Source: Plastoroseomonas arctica (GTDB taxonomy: Bacteria; Pseudomonadota; Alphaproteobacteria; Acetobacterales; Acetobacteraceae). Taken from it: a stretch of DNA of 64,000 nt. Below the pieces are notes generated by a model. That model did no database searches. It saw only the letters and a program-made list of their open reading frames with translations, and had not been told where the DNA came from. Positions 50,731 to 58,515 of the stretch are shown one piece after another. Location of the stretch: positions 1 through 64,000 of the forward strand of contig NZ_JAAEDH010000015.1 in the NCBI RefSeq assembly GCF_018128965.1. Reading direction: 5' to 3'. A program made the position numbers and the translations under genes. Numbering within the stretch: the stretch's first letter is position 1; every line of letters starts with the position of its first letter.

Positions 50731-52308
50731 ATGAGCCTGCCCGCCTTCGCGACGCTGCTCGAACGGCTGCTGTTCACGCCGGGGCGCCTGGCGAAGCTCG
50801 CCCTGCTGCGGCAATGGTTCGCCTCGCAGCCGGATCCGGAGCGCGGCATCGGGCTCGCGGCACTCACCGACGAGCTGGTGCTGCGGGTGGCCAAGCCCGC
50901 TTTGCTGCGCGAGATCGTCGCGGCGCGGACAGACCCGGAGCTGCTGCGGATGAGCCGCGACTACGTCGGTGATTTCGCGGAGACCGCCGCGCTGATCTGG
51001 CCGACGCGCCCCGGTGTGAACGCGCCGCCGCCGGGCCTGACCGAGGTGGTCGATGCGATGGAGGCCGCACCCAAGGCGGAGCTGCCTGCGCTGATCGCGG
51101 ATTGGATGGACAGGCTTGATGCCAGCGGCCGCATCGCGCTCGCCAAGCTCGTGACGGGGGGCTTGCGGGTCGGTGTTTCGGGCCGGCTCGCGCGGGTGGC
51201 GCTGGCGGAGTGGTCGAGCGTCGATGTCGGCGAGATCGAGGAGGTTTGGCACGGCGTCACGCCACCCTATGCGAGCCTGTTCGCCTGGCTGGAGGGTCGC
51301 GCGCCGCGGCCGGATGCCGCCGGCCAGCCGGTGTTCCGGCCGTTGATGCTCGCCCATCCGCTGGAGGCGAACGACCTCGCGGCGCTGCAGCACGAGGCGT
51401 GGCGCGCGGAGTGGAAATGGGACGGCATCCGCGTGCAGGTGGTCGCCGGGCCGGGCGGTGCGCGCCTGTTCAGCCGCGGCGGCGAGGATGTCTCGGGCGC
51501 GTTCCCGGAGATCGTCGCGGGGCTGGGCTTCAACGCCGTGCTGGATGGCGAACTGCTCGTCGTGCGGGATGGCGAGGTCGCGCCATTCGGCGATCTGCAG
51601 CAGCGGCTGAACCGGAAGACCGTGACGCCGAAGATGCTGCGCGAGAGCCCGGCGGAGGTGCGGCTATACGACCTGCTGATCGAGGGTGAGGAGGATCTGC
51701 GCATGCTGTCCTTCGATGCGCGGCGGGCGCGGCTGGAGGCGTTTTTCGCGCGCGAGGCGCCAGCGCGCATGGCGCTGTCGCCGTTGATCGCGTTCGGGTC
51801 CATCGCGCAGCTTGCGGCCGTGCGGGATGGGGCGCGAGCGGCATCGATCGAGGGGCTGATGCTCAAGCGGGGTGACAGCGCCTATGTCGCGGGCCGGCAG
51901 AAGGGTCTGTGGTGGAAGTGGAAGCGCGATCCACTCTCGATCGACGCGGTCTTGATGTATGCGCAGCGCGGCAGCGGGAAGCGGTCCAGCTTCTACTCGG
52001 ACTACACCTTCGGGGTTTGGCGGGGGGAGGAGCTGGTGCCGGTGGGGAAGGCGTATTCGGGGTTCACCGATGCGGAGCTGGTGTTTCTGGATCGGTGGGT
52101 GCGGAACCACACGACGGCGCGGTTCGGGCCTGTGCGGGAGGTGGAGAAGGGCCTTGTCCTGGAGGTGGCGTTCGATGCCGCGCAGCGCAGCAGCCGCCAT
52201 CGCTCCGGCGTGGCGCTGCGCTTCCCGCGGATCGCGCGCATCCGTTCCGACAAGCCCGTGGAAGAGGCGGACCGTCTGGAGTCCGTTGAGGCCTTGATCG
52301 CCGAATGA
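50731..52308 (+). CDS. ATP-dependent DNA ligase (ligase-associated damage response)
   Basis: This 525-residue ligase has an N-terminal helical DNA-binding domain (to ~200), then the adenylation domain with nucleotide lysine Lys229 in 'EWKWDGIRVQ', 'LFSRGGEDVSGAFPEI' (motif III-like), 'VLDGELLVV' and 'IEGLMLKRGDSAYVAGRQ' (motif IV), and the C-terminal OB-fold with 'KWKRDPLSIDAVLMYAQ' (motif V). Family members are linked to cisplatin and other cross-link tolerance. It completes the PdeM-helicase-exonuclease-ligase set. A solitary dispersed palindrome lies 52 bases after its stop. Confidence 0.95.
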   Translation: MSLPAFATLLERLLFTPGRLAKLALLRQWFASQPDPERGIGLAALTDELVLRVAKPALLREIVAARTDPELLRMSRDYVGDFAETAALIWPTRPGVNAPPPGLTEVVDAMEAAPKAELPALIADWMDRLDASGRIALAKLVTGGLRVGVSGRLARVALAEWSSVDVGEIEEVWHGVTPPYASLFAWLEGRAPRPDAAGQPVFRPLMLAHPLEANDLAALQHEAWRAEWKWDGIRVQVVAGPGGARLFSRGGEDVSGAFPEIVAGLGFNAVLDGELLVVRDGEVAPFGDLQQRLNRKTVTPKMLRESPAEVRLYDLLIEGEEDLRMLSFDARRARLEAFFAREAPARMALSPLIAFGSIAQLAAVRDGARAASIEGLMLKRGDSAYVAGRQKGLWWKWKRDPLSIDAVLMYAQRGSGKRSSFYSDYTFGVWRGEELVPVGKAYSGFTDAELVFLDRWVRNHTTARFGPVREVEKGLVLEVAFDAAQRSSRHRSGVALRFPRIARIRSDKPVEEADRLESVEALIAE

Positions 52309-52359
52309 CCGGCGCTGCGTTCGCGGCTGGTATCGGTGATAAACATAAAAGATGGGGGT

Positions 52360-52383
52360 CTGGGGGAAATTCATTTCCCCCAG
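52360..52383. repeat. Dispersed palindrome, copy 7 (solitary)
   Basis: CTGGGGGAAAT and ATTTCCCCCAG around TC, identical to copy 4 in its arms. Upstream are ATAAACATAAAAGATGGGGGT, matching the family's tail in the opposite orientation. No partner within 500 bases, so this is a single end. Confidence 0.88.
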
Positions 52384-52443
52384 TCTTGTTGACCCGGTGT
52401 GGTCGGCGTGGTGCGCTCGCGCGAAATCTTGGAAGGATCGTCC

Positions 52444-53226
52444 ATGTCACTTATGAAAAACCACGCCCGCGCGCGTCTGGATGCCGGCGAACTCGCCCTG
52501 GGTTTCGGTGTGCATCACATGCGCGGCTCCGCCGTCGGCATGATCGCCAAGGCGACTGGTTTCGACTGGCTGTTCATCGACATGGAACATGGCGCGATGA
52601 GCGTCCACGAGGCGACGCAGATCGCGATCGCAGCACTCGGCCAGGGTGTCACGCCGATCGTGCGGTGCTGCAAGGATGCGTTGTTCGAGGGCACGCGCGC
52701 GCTCGACAATGGCGCGATGGGCGTGGTGGTCCCGCATGTGGACACGGTTGAGGAGGCGCGCATGGCCGCGGCCGCCTATCGTTTCCCGCCGGTGGGGACG
52801 CGCAGCTGGGGCGGCCCTCCCTTTGCGTATGGAATGGTGCCGCCGGACACCGCCAAGGCGCAAGAGGAGCTCAACCGCGAGATCCTGATCTGCGCGATGA
52901 TTGAGACCCCCGAGGCGGTGGCCAATGCGCATGACATCGCGGCTGTGCCGGGGATCGACAGCCTGATGATCGGGACGTCGGACCTCACCGCCTCGATGGG
53001 CATCGCGGGGCAGATCGGGCACCCGGATGTGCGTGCGGCCTATGCCAAGGTGGCCGATGCCTGCAAGGCCTCGGGCAAGGTGCTGGGCATGGGCGGCGTC
53101 TATGACGAGGTGGTGGCGAAGGACTACATCGCGCTCGGCGCACGGTTCCTGTTGTCGGGGTCCGACCATGCCTTCCTGATGGCGGGTGCGGGATCGCGGG
53201 CGAAGTTCCTGCGGTCGCTCGGGTAG
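52444..53226 (+). CDS. HpcH/HpaI-family aldolase
   Basis: This 260-residue class II pyruvate aldolase or citramalyl-CoA-lyase-like enzyme has 'FDWLFIDMEHGAMS' (the metal-binding Glu), 'GVTPIVRC' (the Arg that holds pyruvate), 'GVVVPHVDTVEEA', 'ICAMIETPEAVAN' and 'SLMIGTSDLTASMG'. It cleaves or forms 4-hydroxy-2-oxo acids; the aldehyde partner cannot be read. AAGGA lies upstream. It lacks the KKCGH motif of isocitrate lyase-fold enzymes, so it is not PrpB. An inverted repeat precedes the next gene. Confidence 0.91.
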   Translation: MSLMKNHARARLDAGELALGFGVHHMRGSAVGMIAKATGFDWLFIDMEHGAMSVHEATQIAIAALGQGVTPIVRCCKDALFEGTRALDNGAMGVVVPHVDTVEEARMAAAAYRFPPVGTRSWGGPPFAYGMVPPDTAKAQEELNREILICAMIETPEAVANAHDIAAVPGIDSLMIGTSDLTASMGIAGQIGHPDVRAAYAKVADACKASGKVLGMGGVYDEVVAKDYIALGARFLLSGSDHAFLMAGAGSRAKFLRSLG

Positions 53227-53233
53227 CAGATGA

Positions 53234-53268
53234 GAATCCCTCGCAAATCAGTTGCGAGGGATTCGCAA
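53234..53268. promoter_or_regulatory. TCGCAA half-site array upstream of the iron operon
   Basis: Three half-sites alternate in orientation (TCGCAA at 53241, TTGCGA at 53252, TCGCAA at 53263) exactly 11 bases apart, inside a longer perfect inverted repeat GAATCCCTCGCAA / TTGCGAGGGATTC with a 5-base loop. Helical phasing and position 40 bases before an iron-binding protein gene point to an operator, possibly of a Fur-family regulator. It could instead terminate the aldolase transcript, though no T-run follows. Confidence 0.55.
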
Positions 53269-53307
53269 ACCGGTTATGGCTTTGGGGCCGCATTGAAAGG
53301 GTTCCCC

Positions 53308-54327
53308 ATGCGCCGTCGCCTGCTGCTTGCCGCACCCGTCCTGCTCGCCGCCCCCGCGGTGGTGCGAGCGCAGGAGAGGGTGCTGAACCTGTATTCCTCG
53401 CGGCACTACGACACCGACCGGGTGCTCTATGAGGGGTTCACGGCCGCGACGGGCAACCGCGTGCGGCTGATCGAGGGTGACGCGGACCAGCTGCTGGCGC
53501 GCATCCAGGCCGAAGGTGCCAATAGCCCCGCCGACGTGCTGATGGCCGTCGATGCGGCGCCGCTGCAGCGCGCGGTGGATGCCGGCGTGCTGGCGCCGAC
53601 GGAGAGCGCGGTGCTCGCCGCGCGGGTGCCGGCCGGGCTGCGGGCGCCGGGGGGCGAGTGGTTCGCCGTCTCGCGCCGCGCGCGGGTGCTGATGTACGAC
53701 AAGCGGCGCGGCGTGCCGGCGGGCCTCGCGCGTTACGAGGACCTCGCCAAGCCCGACTATCGCGGCCAGATCCTGGTGCGCGCCGCGGCGCACCCCTACA
53801 ACACCTCGCTGATGAGCGGCATCATCGCGGCCAATGGCACGGAGGCCGCCGAGGCCTGGGCGCGCGGCGTGGCCGCCAACCTCGCCCGCCCACCGCAGGG
53901 CGGCGACCGCCCGCAATTCGAAGCGGTGGCGGCCGGGCAGGGCAGCATCGCGATCGCCAACACCTATTACCTCGCGCGCTATGGCGCCTCGGGCATCGCA
54001 TCCGAGCAGGCGGTCTACGACAAGCTCGGCGTGCTGTTCCCCAACCAGGCCGATCGTGGAGCGCATGTCAGCGTCTGTGGCGCGGGCGTGGTGAAGTCCG
54101 GCCAGCACCGCGAGGCCGGGCGTGCCTTCCTCGAATACCTGGTCAGCCGCCCGGCGCAGGAATTGTTCACCAACGGGAATTTCGAATACCCCGTGGCCCC
54201 CGACGTGGAACCCCACCCGGCACTCGCCGCCTTCGGCAGCTTCCGCGCCGATGATCGCGGCGCCCAGGTGCAGGGTGCGCTCTCGGCGCAAGCGCTGCAG
54301 ATCATGCAGCGCGCCGGCTGGCGGTGA
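53308..54327 (+). CDS. Fe(III)-binding ABC transporter receptor (FutA/FbpA-like)
   Basis: This 339-residue periplasmic protein has a signal peptide (MRRRLLLAAPVLLAAPAVVRAQ). It has 'LNLYSSRHYDTDRVLYEGF', the usual beta-strand and Tyr of the FutA/FbpA class, 'NTYYLARYG' with the paired Tyr that bind iron, and 'GAHVSVCGAGVVKSG'. Its permease partner is not adjacent; an FbpB-like permease is found 28 kb upstream at 23.4 kb. The stop overlaps the bfd start. An operator-like array lies 40 bases upstream. Confidence 0.9.
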   Translation: MRRRLLLAAPVLLAAPAVVRAQERVLNLYSSRHYDTDRVLYEGFTAATGNRVRLIEGDADQLLARIQAEGANSPADVLMAVDAAPLQRAVDAGVLAPTESAVLAARVPAGLRAPGGEWFAVSRRARVLMYDKRRGVPAGLARYEDLAKPDYRGQILVRAAAHPYNTSLMSGIIAANGTEAAEAWARGVAANLARPPQGGDRPQFEAVAAGQGSIAIANTYYLARYGASGIASEQAVYDKLGVLFPNQADRGAHVSVCGAGVVKSGQHREAGRAFLEYLVSRPAQELFTNGNFEYPVAPDVEPHPALAAFGSFRADDRGAQVQGALSAQALQIMQRAGWR

Positions 54328-54521
54328 GCGAGGCCGTGTACATCTGCCTGTGCAATGGTCTGACCGACCGCGTCGTCGGCCAGGCGGTCGAGGGCGGCGC
54401 CGCGCGCCCCGGCGAAGTCTATGCCGCGTGCCAGTGCAAGGCGCAGTGCGGCAGCTGCGTCCGGCTGATCCTGGGGATCATCAAGGACCTGGCCTCCGGC
54501 CAGCCGGCCGTTCAGCGGTAA
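54324..54521 (+). CDS. bfd: Bacterioferritin-associated ferredoxin
   Basis: This 65-residue [2Fe-2S] protein has Cys8, Cys10, Cys42 and Cys45, giving the CXC...CXXC spacing of 32 residues between the second and third Cys seen in E. coli and Pseudomonas Bfd. It delivers electrons to bacterioferritin haem to release stored iron. The GTG start overlaps the stop of the iron-binding receptor gene (GTGA). Bacterioferritin follows 94 bases on. Confidence 0.94.
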   Translation: MSEAVYICLCNGLTDRVVGQAVEGGAARPGEVYAACQCKAQCGSCVRLILGIIKDLASGQPAVQR

Positions 54522-54615
54522 TCCGGTATCCCGGGGGCGGTCGAACGCCCTCGCTTGCCCTGGCCGACGGGCACGCAGCCCGGTAGCGTTGCCTCTCTTC
54601 AATCAGGATCTTTCC

Positions 54616-55101
54616 ATGCCGCGCGACCCCAAGGTCATCGAACACCTCAACATCCAGCTCACCAACGAGCTGACCGCGATCAACCAGTATTTTCTGCACG
54701 CACGCACGCTGCGGCACTGGGGTGTGACGCTGCTGGGCAAGAAGGAATACAAGGAATCGATCGAGGAGATGGTCCATGCGGACTGGCTCATCGAGCGCAT
54801 CCTGTTCCTCGGCGGGCTGCCCAACGTGCAGCGGCTGAACAACGTCATGGTGGGCCAGAACGTCCAGGAAATCCTGGAATGCGACCTCAAGCTCGAGGAG
54901 AAGGCGCTGGTCGACCTGCGCGAGGGCATCGCCTATTGCGAGACGGTGCGCGACTACGCATCACGCGACCTGCTCGCCAAGATCCTAACCGCCGAGGAAG
55001 AGCATGAAGACTTCCTCGACGCGCAGTTCGAGCTGATCCGCCAGATCGGGATAGAGCGCTACACGCTGCTCAACAGCGGCCCTGCCAACGAATACGAGTA
55101 G
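54616..55101 (+). CDS. bfr: Bacterioferritin
   Basis: This 161-residue, 24-mer iron store has ferroxidase ligands at the standard positions: Glu18, Glu51, His54, Glu94, Glu127 and His130. Met52, the haem ligand at the subunit interface, is conserved. The alignment to E. coli Bfr is gap-free over the first 60 residues, for example 'LNIQLTNELTAINQYFLHAR'. It is last in the iron block. The stop is adjacent to the convergent holin-like gene. Confidence 0.97.
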   Translation: MPRDPKVIEHLNIQLTNELTAINQYFLHARTLRHWGVTLLGKKEYKESIEEMVHADWLIERILFLGGLPNVQRLNNVMVGQNVQEILECDLKLEEKALVDLREGIAYCETVRDYASRDLLAKILTAEEEHEDFLDAQFELIRQIGIERYTLLNSGPANEYE

Positions 55102-55105
55102 CGGC

Positions 55106-55444
55106 TCAGGCGCCGACCAGCCGGCCGGTCGCCCAGGAGACGACGGAGACGATGATGGCGCCCATGAAGGCGGCGCCGAAGCTCGCGACCACCATCCCCG
55201 GGATCACCGCCGCGGTCAGCGCGAACATCGCCGCATTCACCACCAGGATGAACAGGCCCAGCGTGATGATGGTGAGCGGCAGCGACAGCGCGACCGCGAC
55301 GGGCCGGATGATCGCATTGACCAGCCCGAACACCGCGGCCGCGATCACCAGCGTCAGCGTCGAGGAGAAGCTGATCCCGGCGATGAGCTGGTCGGCGCAC
55401 CAGAAGGCGAAGGCCGTGATGAGAAGCGTGACGATGTAGCCCAT
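55106..55444 (-). CDS. Phage holin family 4 (Phage_holin_4_2) membrane protein
   Basis: This 112-residue protein has four hydrophobic helices, beginning 'MGYIVTLLITAFAFWCADQLI' and with 'VFGLVNAIIRPVAVALSLPLTI', the signature of the ubiquitous Phage_holin_4_2 (YvlD-like) family. Despite the name, it is a chromosomal membrane protein of unknown function. It converges with bfr with a four-base gap and is divergent from the metallophosphoesterase gene across 168 bases. Confidence 0.86.
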   Translation of the reverse strand: MGYIVTLLITAFAFWCADQLIAGISFSSTLTLVIAAAVFGLVNAIIRPVAVALSLPLTIITLGLFILVVNAAMFALTAAVIPGMVVASFGAAFMGAIIVSVVSWATGRLVGA

Positions 55445-55612
55445 AGAGCGTCTCCGAGCGGAAGGGATCACAGCCTTTGTCGCTGCGCCCTGGTAACGGC
55501 CGCTGATCACGGAGGTTTCAACGGGGGAGGTTTTTCGCGGGGCGGTCTGGCGCAGCGGAACCCTCATCGTCCCGTCACATGAGTGCAACCTAAACCGCCT
55601 AGCACGCGAGGC

Positions 55613-56464
55613 ATGTTCACCCTCGCGCAGATCTCCGACACCCATCTGGGCGCCCATACGCCTCTGTTCCGGGCCAATTTCGCCCGGGTCGCCGGGCAAA
55701 TGGTGGCACGCGTGCCGGACGTGATCGTGGCCACCGGCGATGTCTCGCTCGATGGCGCGGACCGCGAGGCGGATCTCGAATACGCCGCGCGCAGCTTCGC
55801 ACGGCTGCCGCGGCCGGTCCTCGCCGTGCCGGGCAACCATGATGTCGGCGACCACCCGGACCGCGCACCGCGCCAGCCGTTTTCAACCGAGCGGCTGGAG
55901 CGGTTCGAGCGGCATTTCGGCCCGGCGCGGTGGATGGCCGACCGGGAGGGTTGGCGGCTGCTGGGGTTGAATTCGCAGGTCGCCGGCACCGGGCATCCAG
56001 AGGAGGCGGCGCAGGCGGGGTTCATTGCAGAAGCGCTGGCGACGCTGGGCGAGCGGCGCCTCGCCGTATTCCTGCACAAGCCGATCTTCACGACCACGCC
56101 GGAGGATCCGCTGTTCGACTACTGGTCGGTGCCGCCCTTCGCGCGCGCGCCCTTCCTGCCCTTGCTGGCGCATCCGGCGTTGCGGCTGGTGGCCTCGGGG
56201 CATCTTCACCTGCACCATGAGGCGACGCGCGGCGGGGTGCGCCTCGCCTGGGCGCCGGCGGTGTCCTTCGTCGTGGCCGAGGATGAGCAACCGGGGCTGC
56301 CGGGCGCGCGCCCCTGCGGCTACCTGCTGCACCGCTTCGGTGCGGACGCCGTCACGACGGAGCTGGTGTGTCCGGACGGGATGGAGCAGCCCTTCATCCA
56401 CGACGTCCGCGCCGAGGCCTATCCGGACTCCGCGCTGCTGGCGGCCGCCCCCGATGCGGGCTGA
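55613..56464 (+). CDS. Metallophosphoesterase (CpdA/GlpQ-like function possible)
   Basis: This 283-residue class III phosphodiesterase has 'LAQISDTHLGAHT', 'VIVATGDVSLDG', 'AVPGNHDVGD', 'FLHKPIF' and 'VASGHLHLHHE', so all five metal motifs are intact. No signal peptide, so it is cytoplasmic. Its gene overlaps the next ABC ATPase by 11 bases, and the transporter genes after it also overlap. A phosphodiesterase joined to a CUT1/Ugp-type importer suggests hydrolysis of a glycerophosphodiester or similar compound. A cyclic nucleotide is the alternative substrate. Confidence 0.89.
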   Translation: MFTLAQISDTHLGAHTPLFRANFARVAGQMVARVPDVIVATGDVSLDGADREADLEYAARSFARLPRPVLAVPGNHDVGDHPDRAPRQPFSTERLERFERHFGPARWMADREGWRLLGLNSQVAGTGHPEEAAQAGFIAEALATLGERRLAVFLHKPIFTTTPEDPLFDYWSVPPFARAPFLPLLAHPALRLVASGHLHLHHEATRGGVRLAWAPAVSFVVAEDEQPGLPGARPCGYLLHRFGADAVTTELVCPDGMEQPFIHDVRAEAYPDSALLAAAPDAG

Positions 56465-57605
56465 GGGCGGACGCGCCATCCTCATCGAGGGCGTTGAGAA
56501 GGCGTTCGGCGCGACGCGGGTGCTGAAGGGCGTGAGCCTGACGCTGCGGCAGGGCGAGTTCATGGCCCTCGTCGGCCCCTCGGGGTGCGGCAAGACCACG
56601 CTGCTGCGCATCGTCGCGGGGCTGGAGAGTGCCGATGCCGGGCGCGTGGTGATCGGCGGGCGCGATGTGACGCGGGCGCGACCGGCGGATCGGGACATCG
56701 CCATGGTGTTCCAGAACTACGCGCTCTACCCGCATCTGACGGTGGCGCAGAACCTCGCCGTGCCGCTGGCGATGCGGCGGCTATCGGCGCTGGAGCGGTT
56801 GCCGCTTGTCCATCGCCTGGTTCCCGGCAATGCCGCACGACGGCGCGCGATCGCTGCGCGGGTCGGCGAGGCGGCGGCGATGCTGCGCATCGCCCACCTG
56901 CTGGATCGCCGCCCGGGGCAACTTTCGGGCGGGCAGCGGCAGCGGGTCGCGCTCGGACGCGCTCTTGTGCGCGAGCCGGCGGCGTTCCTGATGGATGAGC
57001 CGCTGTCCAATCTCGACGCCGAGCTACGCGCGGGCACGCGGCAGGAGATTGTCGACCTGCATCGCCGCGCCGGCGTGACAACGATCTACGTCACCCATGA
57101 CCAGGTCGAGGCGATGACCATGGCCGACCGCGTGGCGGTGATGATGGAAGGCGAGGTGCTGCAGCTCGGCACCCCGCGCGAGGTCTATGACGACCCCTGC
57201 GACATCCGCGTGGCCGGTTTCCTGGGCAGCCCGCGCATCAACGCGCTGCCGGGCATCGCGACGGAGAACGGCGTGTCGCTCGGCACCCTGGCGCTCCCGC
57301 TTCGCGCCGCTGCGGCACCGGGTTCGGCGGTGACGATCGGGCTGCGTCCCGAGGCGATCCGCGTTGCGCCACTCGGCCTCGCCTGCCGGGTCGAGCATCT
57401 GGAATATCTCGGCGCAGAGACTTTGCTGCATGCGCGGCTGGAGGCGCCCGAGGCGCGCATCGTCGCGCGGCTGCCGGTCGCGGCTGGCGAGGGGCTTTCC
57501 CGCGGCGACGCGGTCCGGCTCGGTGCCGATTGGGAACGCGCGCTGGTGTTCGGCGCGGATGGCAAGCGCCTCGCGTTGCACCAGGCGGCGCGCATCGATG
57601 CCTGA
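56454..57605 (+). CDS. UgpC/MalK-type ABC transporter ATPase
   Basis: This 383-residue ATPase has Walker A 'LVGPSGCGKTTLLR', Q-loop 'MVFQNYALYPH', signature 'LSGGQRQRVALGRAL', Walker B 'AAFLMDEPLSNLD', H-loop 'VTHDQVEAMTMAD', and the C-terminal OB/TOBE domain of the CUT1 group ('GLRPEAIRVA'). About 25 extra residues lie between the Q-loop and signature (QNLAVPLAMRR..RRRAIAARV). It starts inside the phosphoesterase gene and overlaps the permease gene by eight bases. Likely substrates are glycerol-3-phosphate-like or sugars. Confidence 0.93.
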   Translation: MRAEGGRAILIEGVEKAFGATRVLKGVSLTLRQGEFMALVGPSGCGKTTLLRIVAGLESADAGRVVIGGRDVTRARPADRDIAMVFQNYALYPHLTVAQNLAVPLAMRRLSALERLPLVHRLVPGNAARRRAIAARVGEAAAMLRIAHLLDRRPGQLSGGQRQRVALGRALVREPAAFLMDEPLSNLDAELRAGTRQEIVDLHRRAGVTTIYVTHDQVEAMTMADRVAVMMEGEVLQLGTPREVYDDPCDIRVAGFLGSPRINALPGIATENGVSLGTLALPLRAAAAPGSAVTIGLRPEAIRVAPLGLACRVEHLEYLGAETLLHARLEAPEARIVARLPVAAGEGLSRGDAVRLGADWERALVFGADGKRLALHQAARIDA

Positions 57606-58515
57606 GGCGCTGGCCCTGTCGGCGCCGCGCCGCGCCACTGCCGTCCTCGGCGAGGCGAGCGCGGCCTGGTTCCTCGTTGCCCCCGCCGGCATCGCGCTGT
57701 TCCTGCTGCTGCTCGGGCCGAGTGCCGCGCTGCTGGCGCTGTCCTTCAGCGATTGGGAACTTGGCGCACCGACGCTGGCCTGGATCGGCTTCGAGAACTA
57801 CGCCGAGCTGGCAACGGACCCCGTGTTCCGCGCGGCACTGTCGAACACGCTGGTCTATGTCCGCGTGGTGATGCCGGCTTCCATCGGGTTGGGCCTGGGC
57901 GTCGCGCTGCTGATCGAATCCGGTACCCGCCTGCGGGCCTTCTTCCGCGCGGTGTATTTCCTGCCCGTCGTCTCGCTGCTCGTCGCTATGGCGACGGCCT
58001 GGCAGTACCTGCTGCACCCGACCATCGGGCCGGTGAACAAGCTGCTCGCGATGGTCGGCATCGCGCCGGTCAACTGGCTGGGCTCGTCGGACTGGGTGAT
58101 GGTCTCGCTGTGTATGATCGGGGTCTGGGAGAACCTGGGCTTCGTGGTCGTTCTGTTCCTCGCCGGGCTCACCGCAATCCCCGCGGACCTCTACGCGGCG
58201 GCCGAGACCGATGGCGCCCGATCGGGGCTGGACCGGTTCCGCCTGGTGACATGGCCGCTGCTCGGGCCGACGACGCTGTTCGTCGTGACCATCACCGCGA
58301 TCCGGTGCCTGCGCGTGTTCGACACGGTGGCCGCACTCACGCGCGGCGGTCCCAACAACGCCTCCGAGGTGCTGCTGCACATGATGTACCGGGAGGGTTT
58401 CTCGTATTTCCGCATCGGCTATTCGGCGGCGATCACCGTGGTGTTCCTGGTGATCGTGCTGGCGTTGATGCTGGTGCAGACGCGCCTGCTGGACCGTCAG
58501 GTGCATTACGGATGA
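57598..58515 (+). CDS. CUT1-type permease, UgpA/MalF-like
   Basis: This 305-residue protein has about six membrane helices. The EAA loop is 'EAAETDGARSGLDRFRLVTWPLL' (residues ~195-217). 'LGPSAALLALSFSDWE' near the N terminus and 'GFENYAEL' are typical of the MalF/UgpA family. The start overlaps the ATPase gene by eight bases and the stop overlaps the second permease start (ATGA). Forms the inner-membrane channel with the next protein. Confidence 0.9.
   Translation: MPEALALSAPRRATAVLGEASAAWFLVAPAGIALFLLLLGPSAALLALSFSDWELGAPTLAWIGFENYAELATDPVFRAALSNTLVYVRVVMPASIGLGLGVALLIESGTRLRAFFRAVYFLPVVSLLVAMATAWQYLLHPTIGPVNKLLAMVGIAPVNWLGSSDWVMVSLCMIGVWENLGFVVVLFLAGLTAIPADLYAAAETDGARSGLDRFRLVTWPLLGPTTLFVVTITAIRCLRVFDTVAALTRGGPNNASEVLLHMMYREGFSYFRIGYSAAITVVFLVIVLALMLVQTRLLDRQVHYG

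Noticed and set aside
52444-53226. HpaI-like gene as the missing 2-methylisocitrate lyase (PrpB)
   Set aside because: It has HpcH/HpaI motifs and lacks the KKCGH motif of the isocitrate lyase group; it is 38 kb from the prp operon.
55106-55444. Prophage remnant because of the 'holin' family name
   Set aside because: The Phage_holin_4_2 family is a common chromosomal membrane protein and no other phage gene is nearby.
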